From Culex pipiens pallens (lineage: Eukaryota > Arthropoda > Insecta > Diptera > Culicidae), in contig NC_068939.1 in the NCBI RefSeq assembly GCF_016801865.2, forward strand, positions 128,822,967 to 128,886,966: 64,000 nt of DNA, in the 5' to 3' direction. Positions 1 to 10,030 of this stretch are shown here, one piece after another (position 1 is the stretch's first letter; every line of letters starts with the position of its first letter). The position numbers and the translations under genes were made by a program. The notes under the pieces were generated by a model, which saw only the letters and a program-made list of their open reading frames with translations, did not search any database and was not told the origin of the DNA.

Positions 1-397
1 CGGGTTTTGAATTTCCCGGGCAACGGGAAAATATTTTTGAAATCCCGGGAAATGTTTGAAACAGTCTTAAAATCTATGTTTTCATTATATTCGTTAGGTT
101 TTTCAAGCTTAAAATCATAGAATTAGCTCAAAAATATTAATTGGGTTTAATCTACACTTCAATCTGCACAAAGACTACAATAATATATAGAAATTGTTTT
201 TTTTTGGTTTTTTGTAGTGCTTTGGAGTTGAAATAAACTTCAATTATTAATTCCTGTGTGAGTCAAATCAAATTATGGCTTAAATATTTGTCTTAATTCG
301 TTACATTTGGTCTGATTTACCCCAGATGCTTGTGTTTGATTAAAAACAATTTAAAATGATTTTTTTCAATTTACGTTCAACATACGTAAATATAATA
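1..397. repeat. CCCGGGAAA-rich dispersed repeat, left part
   Basis: Short palindromic CCCGGGAAAT blocks occur at 1-60. They match the ends of the hAT-type element at 49816-51016 and recur at 2950-3050, 3225-3240 and 7040-7075. This looks like an older relative of that element, cut by the TIR element that begins at 398. Its left end is outside the window. Confidence 0.55.
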
Positions 398-550
398 CAG
401 TCAAACCTCTTTTTACGCGAATTTTGGTTCTCGCGTAAAAAAAAAATCGCGTAAAAAAAGTTCGCGCTATTTTGAATTTTTCGCGTAAAAAGAGTTCGCG
501 CTATTTTGAATAGCTGTTCTGGGTTATCCAAAAACTTCCGGAAGTAATGA

Positions 551-1440
551 ACTGATTATTAACCTATTCAACAAGGGTCTGTACCAGTGTATCCACCATC
601 GTAATAATTGCAGGTAGCTTCCGTGACCTACGATAGTTACCTTGTGATCTGTTAGAATGTACTAGGTCATCCAAGAACTCCCGGAAGTTATGGCCTGGAT
701 ATCTACCTGATCAACGGGGGTCTATATGACTATATTAACCATCGGTATAGCTTCAGATAGCTTCAGTGGACCACGATGGACATCCTGTGGCATGTCTGAT
801 TATTTTGGGTCATCCAGAACTCCCGGAAGTCATGGCCAGGATATCTACCTGTTCAACGGGGGTCTGTATGCCCATATTAACCATCGGTATAGCTTCAGAT
901 AGCTTCAGTGGACCACGATGGACACTCTGCGGCATGTTGGATTGTTTTGGGTCATCCAGGAACTCCCGGATGTCATGGCCTGGATATATACCGGATCAAC
1001 GGGGGTCTATATGGGTGAATTAACCATCGGTATAGCTTCATATAGCTTCAGTGGACCACGATGGACATCCTGTGGCATGTTGGATTGTTTTGAGTCATCC
1101 AGGAACTCTCGGAAGTCTTTGCCAGGATATCTACCTGATCAACGGGGGTCTGTATGGCTATATGAACCATCGGTATAGCTTCAGGTAGCTTCAGTGGACC
1201 ACGATGGACACTAAACGGCATGTTGGATTGTTTTGGATCATCCAGGAACTCCCGGATGTCATGGCCTGGATATATACCGGATCAACGGGGGTCTGTATGG
1301 CCATATTAACCAGCGGTATAGCTTCAGGTAGCTTCAGTGGACCACGGTGGACACTCTGTGGCATGTTGGAATGTTTTTGGGTCATCCAGGAACTCCCGAA
1401 AGTCATGGCCAAGATATCTAACCGATCAACGATGATTTAA
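551..1440 (+). repeat. 143-bp tandem array, left arm
   Basis: The marker GTGGACCACG recurs at 766, 908, 1051, 1194 and 1337, a period of 142-143 bp. Units contain CATCCAGGAACTCCCGGA and GATCAACGGGGGTCTGTATG. Open frames of 73-86 codons here follow the repeat and are not genes. Confidence 0.9.
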
Positions 1441-1569
1441 TGGACCAAGATGGGCATTCTGTGGCTGGTTGAATTGTTTTGGGCCTGGCCTTAATATTTT
1501 TCTGATCAACGCATAAATGTCCCATTAGAATTAGCATTCGCATTTGAAGACGAGTTCCTGGATGTCTCA

Positions 1570-2640
1570 ACACAATCTATCTGAAGCTACCTGTAGGTAT
1601 ACCGATGGATAATATAACCATACAGACCCCCGTTGATCAGTTAGATATCCAGGCCATAACTTCCGGGAGTTCATGGATGACCCAAAACAATCCAAAATTC
1701 CGCAGAGTGTTCATCGTGGTCTACTGAAGCTACCTGAAGCTATACCGATGGTTCATATAGCCATACAGACCCCCGTTGATCAGGTAGATATCCTGGCCAT
1801 GACTTCCGAGAGTTCCTGGATGACCCAAAATAATCCAACATGACGTAGATTGTCCATCGTGGTCTACTGAAGCTACCTGAAGCTAAACTGATGGTTCATA
1901 TAGCCATAAAGACACCCGTTGATCAGGCAGGTATCTTGGCCAAAACTCCCGGGAGTTCCTGGATGACCCAAAACAATCCAACATGCCACAGGATGTCTAT
2001 CGTGGTCCACTGAAGCTATCTGAAGCTATACCAATGGTTAATATGGGCATACAGACCCCCGTTGAACAGGTAGATATCCTGGCCATGAATTCCGGGAGTT
2101 CCTGGATGACCCAAAACAATCCAACATGCCGTAGATTGTCCATCGTGGTCTACTGAAGCTACCTGAAGCTATACCGATGGTTATTATAGCCATACAGACC
2201 CCCGTTGATCAGGTAGATATCCTGGCCATGACTTCCGGGAGTTCCTGGATGACCCAAAACAATCCAACATGCCGTAGAGTGTCCATCGTGGTCTACTGAA
2301 GCTACCTGAAGCTATACCGATGGTTAATATAGCCATATAGACTCCCGTTGATCAGGTAGATATCCAGGCCATGACATTCGGGAGTTCCTGGATGACCTTG
2401 TATATTCTAATAGATCACAGAGAGTCCATCGTGGCTCACTGAAGCTACCTGAAGCTATATCGATGGTGAATACACCGGTACAAACACCCGTTGAACAGAT
2501 AGATATTCTATTCGTGACTTCCGGATGTTCTTAGTTGTCCAGAACATCCCAATACGATGCAGAGTATCCGTAGGTCACCGAAGCTACTGATTGTAAAAAC
2601 CCTGATTGTGGTCCCCGTTGAACAGGAAGATATGACCATA
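1570..2640 (-). repeat. 143-bp tandem array, inverted right arm
   Basis: The complementary marker CGTGG recurs at 1715, 1858, 2001, 2144, 2287 and 2430, exactly every 143 bp, in opposite orientation to the left arm. Sequence between units is well conserved apart from the outermost copy. Confidence 0.9.
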
Positions 2641-2949
2641 ATGGTTAAGCCTTACGACAGTTTAAAATCGGATTGCGTTATTTTGAATTTTTCGCGTAAA
2701 TTGAGTTCGCGTTATTTTAAATATTTCTCGTAAAAAACCGCGTAAAAAAAATTCGCGCAAAAGGAGGTCGCGTAAAAAGAGGTTTGACTGTATCTAAATT
2801 TTAACATTTTTCCCTGATAAGTTAAATTTATGCTGATGTATGCCGATTACGATTTTTTATGATTTAAAATATTTATTTATTACTTAGTATTCAACTTTTC
2901 ATCTATTTGATGAATTGAAATTCATCTGAAGTTTGATAATCTTTTAAAT

Positions 2950-3050
2950 TACGGGAATTCCCAGGGCAAATTGTAAGAAATCCCAGGATTCGGGAATTCC
3001 CGGTTTTAGAAAAATCCCGGGAATATTGTCCCGGAAAGTCCCAGGAAGGA
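2950..3050. repeat. CCCGGGAAA-rich repeat, right part
   Basis: GGGAATTCCC, TCCCGGGAATATTG and a terminal AGGACGC resemble the right end of the element at 49816-51016 (GGACGCTCTA), but the terminus is worn. This is probably the continuation of the repeat at 1-397. Confidence 0.45.
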
Positions 3051-3647
3051 CGCACCACAGCAAAAAAAAAACGAATCAGAAAAACTGTCAGTAATTGTTA
3101 GTTTGTTTGTATGTTTGCCGTAGTCTAATACCTCCTTTAAAAAAACAAATGTGCTAATAAGTGTGACAGGAAAAGTAAATTGTTTCACAACGGAATTGGA
3201 AAAACTTCATCATATAACTAGCGGGTATTCCCGGGAAATCAATCATTTTTTTACACTCAAAAAACTGTTCACCACAATGTTGCATGAAAATTCCAGTCGC
3301 AGCCAATGTTTGGTTCAAAATAACGATTCACATGAGTCATGCAACTGTCACAGTGTTTTCATGTCAACCCTGCTTGATTTTCACATGGCCTGCACTCACA
3401 CAACAAAATGTTGCATGAAACCCATGCTTGAAAATTTGGAGGCGTGGCATGTATGTCAGCTGTTTTTTGGTTTGCCTGAAATTCTCGTCTAATCCGCATG
3501 GAAACTGAGATGGAAAAAAATCAAATACCAATTCATGCAACATTGTGGTGAAAAGTTATGAGAGTGAGCATTCGGCTTCTTGTGGTGAGAGCGGTGAGAG
3601 CTTTCGGCCTCGAGATTATTTTGACGTGAATTTCCTGCGTGAAAAAA

Positions 3648-5952
3648 ATGGAAAAGAGTGTGGAATTCACTGTCGAAATCGGGTCGGATTCGTCGGACGA
3701 TTTTACAGGTAATTAGAACAAATCTGCTAAAAAACTTGAAAATAATTGCCATTTTCTTGAAAAGATTATCAACAGACTCGGTTTATTTACGAAACAGAAA
3801 GAAAATACCGTGGACCAGTTAGATGTGAAGTTGGAGGAAGAGTCCGGTCAGCAAGGTGACGGTTCAGATAATCTTCCGTTGGCGTTTTCCACCCAAGGAC
3901 GGCTATCCTCTGTAGCCAAACAGTTCCCCGTTGATCAAACGGTCGTCGAGAACTTTGAAATCTTAACTTTCCTGGAGCAGGATATCGCTTCGGAACGCTC
4001 GAATCGCCACCCGCTGGCGGCGGACATCAGCGACGGCGGCCCGTCGTTTGTGAGCCGGATTACGAACCAGATCCCGGCGGCGCAGAAGTCGGACGAGGGC
4101 AAAACTGCGATACAGTACCAAGGTAAACCAAAAATATTAAATTTTCTGTAGACAATCCGATTAACAATGTTTTGTTTTCCTTTTGCAGTTACTCCGGCTC
4201 GCCAAATCTCGGAAAACGAAATTCTCCAGAAGAACATCCTGCCCGTAGTCTCGATTCGCCATCCGCTGGCGGAGATCAACAACGGAGGACCAAAATTCAT
4301 CGAAAGCCGGAACACAAACCAGTTCCCGACGACGCAGACGTCGGAAGAGGGCAAAACTTCGAAACGGTAAACAAAACAAAAATATCTGTGAACAAAAGTT
4401 TGTGATGTTTTGTGTCCATTCTTGCAGTTGCTCCAGCTGGTGCTTCGGAAGGCTCGGATTGCCACCCACCGGCGGCGGACATTAGCAACGGAGGCCTGTT
4501 GTTTGTGAGCCGAATTACGAACCAGATCCTAGCGGCGCAGACGGTGGACGAGTCGGACGAGGGCAAAACTGCGAAACAGTACCAAGGTAAACAAATAAAT
4601 ACCAAGGTAAACAAAAAAGAATTTGTTTTGTTAACAAAAGTTTACAATGCTTTGTATCTCTTTTTGTAGTTTCTCAAGCTGGCCACCACGCAAAAATCTC
4701 GACTCTCCAGTAGCGTGGTTCACGTTTCTATGAAAAAGACAAAAGTTGTTATTTTGTCTTGCATCAACCGGAATTTCGTTCTTTTATGTCCCCAGAAGCA
4801 CTCCTGAAAATTTGAGCCCATTTGGTAAGGTCTAGGAGCTCCAGTTTTAATTTGAAATTTATATGGGATTTTGATTTATTTTCCATGGGAAACTATCTTT
4901 TTTTACATTGTATTAGGATTTTTTTTTTATAAATCGATGAAATGACTTGATTCTTATAGTAGGAGATAGGTTTTGAACTGGGGAACAACTTTGTAGAACA
5001 TACCAACATGCTAGGAAGTGACCCTTTAAAGATACATATACTTTTAGATGGTGGCTTTTGAAGGGGCCAGCCACCATCTAAAAGTATCTGTATCTTTAAA
5101 GGGTCACTTCCTAGCATGTTGGTATGTTCTACAAAGTTGTTCCCCAGTTCAAAACCTATCTCCTACTATAAGAATCAAGTCATTTCATCGATTTATAAAA
5201 AAAAATCCTAATACAATGTAAAAAAAGATAGTTTCCCATGGAAAATAAATCAAAATCCCATATAAATTTCAAATTAAAACTGGAGCTCCTAGACCTTACC
5301 AAATGGGCTCAAATTTTCAGGAGTGCTTCTGGGGACATAAAAGAACGAAATTCCGGTTGATGCAAGACAAAATAACAACTTTTGTCTTTTTCATAGAAAC
5401 GTGAACCACGCTACTCTCCAGGAGCAGAACATCGCTTCGGAACGCTCGAATCGCCACCCGCTGGCGGCGGACATCAGCGACGGAGGCCTGTCGTTTGTGA
5501 ATCGGATTACGAACCAGATCCCGGCGGTGCAGAAGTCGGACGCGGGCAAAACTACGATACAGTACCAAGGTAAACAGAAAAAAGCTGCAGAAAAACCGTT
5601 TCACAATGTTTTGTTTTCCTTTTACAGTTACTCCGGCTTGCCAGATCTCGGAAAACGAAATTCTCCAGAAGAACATCCTGCGCGTAGTCTCGATTCGCCA
5701 ATCGCTGGCGCAGATAATAAACAGACCGAACAGAACAGAACAGACCGAACTGTTTTTCTGATTCATAATCAGGGTAAATGATATAAAAAATCAAGTGTAA
5801 ACAAAACAGTAACAATGTTTCTTTACCTTCTTACAGATGCGACAGCCAGCCACGGAGACACGGAGAACTTGATCTTTCAATCCCGAGACGACCTTTCCAA
5901 AGTCTCAAATAACATTCCGCTGTTGGATATCACGTTACACACTTTGTGTTGA
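3648..5952 (+). pseudogene. Decayed multi-exon gene with alternately duplicated exons
   Basis: Function not recognised. Exon 1 (3648-3708) begins MEKSVEFTVEIGSDSSDDFT. Next come an A-type exon (about 3765-4122), B (4189-4366), A (4428-4586), A (4670-4710 plus 5422-5569), B (5628 to about 5760) and a last exon (5837-5952) ending LLDITLHTLC and TGA. A-type exons share SNRHPLAADISDGG, FVSRITNQI and SDEGKTA.QYQ; B-type share QISENEILQKNILPVVSIR. Each intron is about 60-80 bp and most donors read CAAG|GTAAAC. The frame is broken: the first B exon ends in the wrong phase, the last B exon meets a stop after an ACAGA-type expansion, and a MITE splits an A exon at an immediate TAG. AATAAA lies near 6406. 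Exon 1-2 joining is unresolved. Confidence 0.5.
4711..5413. mobile_element. Near-perfect foldback MITE, hAT-type target duplication
   Basis: Two arms of about 345 bp (4711-5056 and 5069-5413) are almost exact reverse complements around a 12-bp loop. The ends are TAGCGTGG and its complement. The 8-bp direct repeat CTCTCCAG flanks it at 4703-4710 and 5414-5421, as expected for hAT superfamily transposition. It lies inside an A-type exon of the surrounding decayed gene, and removing it with one repeat restores the reading frame there. Confidence 0.9.
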
Positions 5953-7626
5953 AGCTTATCTTCAGTTCACAAACTATTTTCTTTATCAATCGTTTTTTGT
6001 AACAGATGATAAAGAAATCTTTAAACTGGTAAATTTAAGATTAAGAAATTATTTTGGCATTTTAAGCCAACCGTTGATCATCGAATCGGACTTTAACGTC
6101 ATGGTAGCAAACAAAATAGTTTATAAAGGGACAACTTATAAATCGAACACTTTTTTAACCGTGTTCATTGAAAGCAGATTGTTGCTTTCCACGTAAAATT
6201 TTATTTTGTAGTTCAATACTGGGAAGTTTCTTCTTATAATGAGCACTACATGGCATACGAAACGAGCGGAAGCCTTCCGATTGTCGATATAATCTCCGTT
6301 GATTTCTTTACAAGGCCACCCATCGCGATATTTTGTATTAATAATAAGTTTTCATGCAGGGTTAAGAATAGTTTTAGCTAGGCTCAACTCATGTATTATT
6401 GTTTAAATAAATGTATTTGAAGTACTGTAAAAGTCGTTTAATTAAGGTAAACCATCAGAGTTGAATTGTAAAAGTCCAGTTTCCGTCATCACAAAAATCC
6501 GCTTTACAAAAAGGGCATTATTTCAGCGTTCGTGCAAATAAATTTGATAAAAATTCTAAATTTTCTTACCTTGCGTTCCATCAAATGTGTTTTACGCATA
6601 ATATTGATACTACTAGCTCAGTTTAATCAAAACGAACGTAAAACACATTATTCGAACGAACGCAAGACAAAAAAAATGAATTTATGAATAGAAATGTTTT
6701 GCACAAGCGCTGAGGAGGATCGGTATCACGGTACAACCCATTACAAATCACAAGACAATTTTAGTAGAAGTCGCATGAAAATCCGGCAACATCATTCTCT
6801 CTGCTCATGAATAACACGTGAAAATCCAATACTAATCACAGGACAATACGGGAAGAGTCACATGAAAATCCAGCGAAGTACATCTGATGCGCATGCAAGC
6901 TTGTTTTCTATGTGTGTGTCAGCTGATTTTTGATGTACATGAAATTCTAGTGACATCCGCATGGAAACCGGTTTGGAAAAAAAACACATGCCTTTTCATG
7001 CAACATTGTGGTGAACAATTTTTTGAGTGTAACCTCTCGATTCCCAGGAAATTCGGTAGAGACTCCCGGGAAATTTTAAACTAATAAAGTTTTATAAACT
7101 AATCAGAAAATTATTTGGAAATTTCTAAATTGATTTAAACAAGTTAAGTTCGAATAAACCAATTCTTCTCAGAATTCTCTTCGGAAAGTGTGAATTTTAA
7201 ATTCCAATAATTATAATTGAGAAGAAGCAAAAATAAATGTGGACCCCAAAAAATTTCTGTAAAGTAATACTAGTATAATTGAATTGAAATCTAAAGTTTT
7301 ATAAATATTATTTTTGTATATATTTTTCAAGAGGGTAAAGCTTTTTCAAAATACAGACATGCCTCGGTTTAGCACCGCATATGGGGGATGCAAAACCGAG
7401 GCGTGCATAACCGAGGCACAGAGCTTATGGGATTCTGGCTATATGGGAGACATTGGCTATAATCGTATGAAAAATCATGCAAACATAAAAATATTATAGT
7501 GTTTTGGAATCGGGATGATGTCAGCTATCCATTAAAATTAAAATTTCATGAAAATTTTCACAAAAATACGTATTTTTCCAGTAGTTTGAAAATGCATTTT
7601 TTTTCTCTAAAGAAACCAAAAATATA

Positions 7627-8770
7627 TTGTTTTTGCTGTACGGGTACCAAATGATCAGGATTTTTTCACAAATTTCGAATGTAATAACAATTTTTTTGAA
7701 AATACTCAACATTTTCACAAAACTACGTTTTTCGAAAAAATACCCAAAATTTCAGTTTTTACAATATGGGTATCAAAAGATCAGGATTTTTTCATACATT
7801 TCGAATGTTATAACAATTTTTTTTTTGAAAATACTCAACATTTTCACAAAACTACGTTTTTCGAAAAAATACCCAAAATTTCAGTTTTTACAATATGGGT
7901 ATCAAAAGATCAGGATTTTTTCATACATTTCGAATGTTATAACATTTTTTTTTGAAAATGCTCAAAATTTTCACAAAACTAAGTATTTTCGAAAAAATAC
8001 TCAAAATTTCCGTTTTTGCAATATGGGTATCAAACGATCGAGATTTTTTCATACATTTCAAATGTAATAAAAACATTTTTTGGAAACACATTTTTCACAA
8101 ATTTCGAATGTAATAACAATTTTTTTTTGAAAATACTCAACATTTTCACAAAACTACGTTTTTCGAAAAAATACCCAAAATTTCAGTTTTTACAATATGG
8201 GTATCAAAAGATCAGGATTTTTTCATACATTTCGAATGTTATAACATTTTTTTTTTTTGAAAATACTCAACATTTTCACAAAACTACGTTTTTCGAAAAA
8301 ATACCCAAAATTTCAGTTTTTACAATATGGGTATCAAAAGATCAGGATTTTTTCATACATTTCGAATGTTATAACATTTTTTTTTGAAAATGCTCAAAAT
8401 TTTCACAAAACTAAGTATTTTCGAAAAAATACTCAAAATTTCCGTTTTTGCAATATGGGTATCAAACGATCGAGATTTTTTCATACATTTCAAATGTAAT
8501 AAAAACATTTTTTGGAAACACTCAGAATTTTCACAAAACTACGTTTTTTCGAAAAAATACTCAAAAATTCAGTTTTTACAATATGGTTATCAAACGATCA
8601 GGATTTTTTCACACATTTCGAATGTAATAACAACATTGTTTGAAAATATTCAACATTTTCACAAATCTACGTATTTTTGAAAAAATACTCAGAATTTCAG
8701 TTTTAACAATATGGGTATCAAACGATCCAGATTTTTTCATGCATGCATGTTTTGTGAAATTTTTTAAGTA
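7627..8770 (+). repeat. ~128-bp tandem array
   Basis: The marker GATCAGG/GATCGAG recurs at 7653, 7779, 7908, 8036, 8210, 8340, 8468, 8596 and 8725. The period is 126-130 bp except for one 174-bp step carrying an extra partial unit. Units contain ACAATATGGGTATCAAA and TTTTTTCATACATTTCGAAT. Neighbouring blocks of two to three units are nearly identical, which suggests recent multi-unit duplication. Confidence 0.9.
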
Positions 8771-8774
8771 TTTA

Positions 8775-9800
8775 AAAAATGTTATTACATTCGAAATGTA
8801 TGAAAAATTCCTAATCGTTTGATAACAACCATATTGCAAAAACCGAAATTTTGAATATTTTTCGAAAACTCGTAGTTTAGTGAAAATTTTGAGTATTTTC
8901 AAAAAATGTTGTTAGGCTGGTACAAATATTTTTAAAAGTTTTTGTCACCCCCCCCCCCTTCAAAATTGGCCCGAAAAATCAGGGGGCAAAAAAAATATTT
9001 TTACAATAAACTTCAAAATTTCAATGAAAATTCAAGTGCAACCAACTGAAATCAAATTAAAATACATTCTTCTGCATTTAAAATCATTTTTAGCATGTTT
9101 GTGTTTATTAAAAAATCTTAAGATTTTTTGAAAATTTTCGATGCAAAATCTTTTTTTTCGATACAATTTTTGTTTTTGTCAGGTCTTAGATTTTTTGAAA
9201 ACTAATGATTGCAAAACAACTGAACTAGTGTAAAATGCATTTTAAAACACTTTTTTCATTTAATTGTGAAGACTATGGCTTGTTATTAAAATTTTTATAT
9301 TTTTTTATTTTTTTGCCCCCCCTCCCCTTGACCTCGGTCAGGGCCGAGGGACAAAAACTTTTTTAAATATTTGCATCGGCCTTATTACATTCGAAATTTA
9401 TGAAAAAATCCTGATCGTTTGATACCGATATTGTTAAAAACTGAAATTTTGAGTATTTTTTTCAAAAAAACGTAGTTTTGTGAAAATTTTGAGTGTTTTC
9501 AAAATATGTTGTAATTACATTCGAAATGTATGAAAAATTCCCGATCCTTTGGTACTCATATTGTTAAAACAAAAATGATGAGTATTTTTTTCGAAAGTTC
9601 GTAGTTTTGTGAAAATTTTGAGTATATTCAAAAAATGTTGTTATTACATTCAAAATGTATAAAAAATCCTGATCGTTGGATACCAATATTGTAAAAACTG
9701 TAATTTTGTGTATTTTTTTTTCGGAAATACGCTGTTTTGTGAAAATTTTGAGTGCTTAAAAAATATTTAACATTCCAATTATTTGATACCCATATTGAAA
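8775..9800 (-). repeat. Inverted ~128-bp tandem array, interrupted
   Basis: The same unit in reverse orientation (ATTCGAAATGTATGAAAAA, GATCGTTTGATACC) occurs at about 8790, 9390, 9520 and 9640. It is more diverged than the left array. A separate MITE splits it at 8915-9381. Confidence 0.8.
8915..9381. mobile_element. PIF/Harbinger-like MITE nested in the array
   Basis: The ends GGCTGGTACAAATATTTTTA and its near complement are flanked by TTA (8912-8914 and 9382-9384), the 3-bp target typical of PIF/Harbinger. The interior contains a C-run and GACCTCGGTCAGGGCC. Removing it restores the array unit. A fragment of a similar end appears at about 32900-32927. Confidence 0.8.
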
Positions 9801-10030
9801 TAACAATAATTTTGAGTATCGAGGAACATTGCAATTTCAAAATACAGGAAAAATACGTATTTTTGTAAAAAATTTCATGAAATTATAATTTTAATGAATA
9901 GCTGATATTATCCCGATTCCAAAACACTAAAATTTTATGATGTTTACATGATTTTTCATACGTTTAATGTTAATGCCTCCGATATAGCCAAAATCCCATA
10001 AGCTCTGTGCTTCAGTTAAGCACTGGGCGA

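Larger units (their letters stand above)
398..2790. mobile_element. Pogo/Tigger-like TIR element made of two opposed tandem arrays
   Basis: The ends are CAGTCAAACCTCTTTTTACG and its complement, with TA duplications at 396-397 and 2791-2792. The ends also contain reiterated TCGCGTAAAAA motifs. TA target and CAGT-type ends fit Tc1/mariner-pogo MITEs. There is no transposase. The interior is a tandem array at about 540-1440 and its inverted counterpart at about 1570-2640, so the whole unit can fold as one long hairpin. Confidence 0.8.
3254..7029. mobile_element. TA-flanked inverted repeat unit enclosing the decayed gene
   Basis: The left end CACTCAAAAAACTGTTCACC and the right end, its near complement, are both flanked by TA (3252-3253 and 7030-7031). 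The inverted match runs about 36 bp, to ATGTTGCATGAAA. However, sequence like the right end is also present inside the left end (about 3473-3555 resembles 6937-7018). Two MITE copies flanking a gene is therefore as likely as one 3.8-kb transposon that captured it. Confidence 0.5.
7354..10030. mobile_element. Second TIR element with opposed tandem arrays
   Basis: The left end CAGACATGCCTCGGTTTAGC follows TA (7352-7353) and resembles Tigger-type ends. Inverted flanks of about 200-250 bp (7390-7590 and 9858-10030) share CACAGAGCTTATGGGATT and TTTTGGAATCGGGAT. The right terminus is worn. The interior is two opposed arrays of a ~128-bp unit. No transposase was seen. The 123-146 codon frames here are repeat artefacts. 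Confidence 0.7.

Noticed and set aside
766..1440. Frames of 73-86 codons with repeated peptide
   Set aside because: Translation of the 143-bp array in a TIR element.
7627..8680. Plus-strand frames of 98-146 codons with FHTFQM-like repeats
   Set aside because: They follow the ~128-bp tandem unit and shift frame between units.
7354..9800. CRISPR-like direct repeats
   Set aside because: Units are ~128 bp, contiguous without unique spacers, inverted around a centre, and the genome is eukaryotic.
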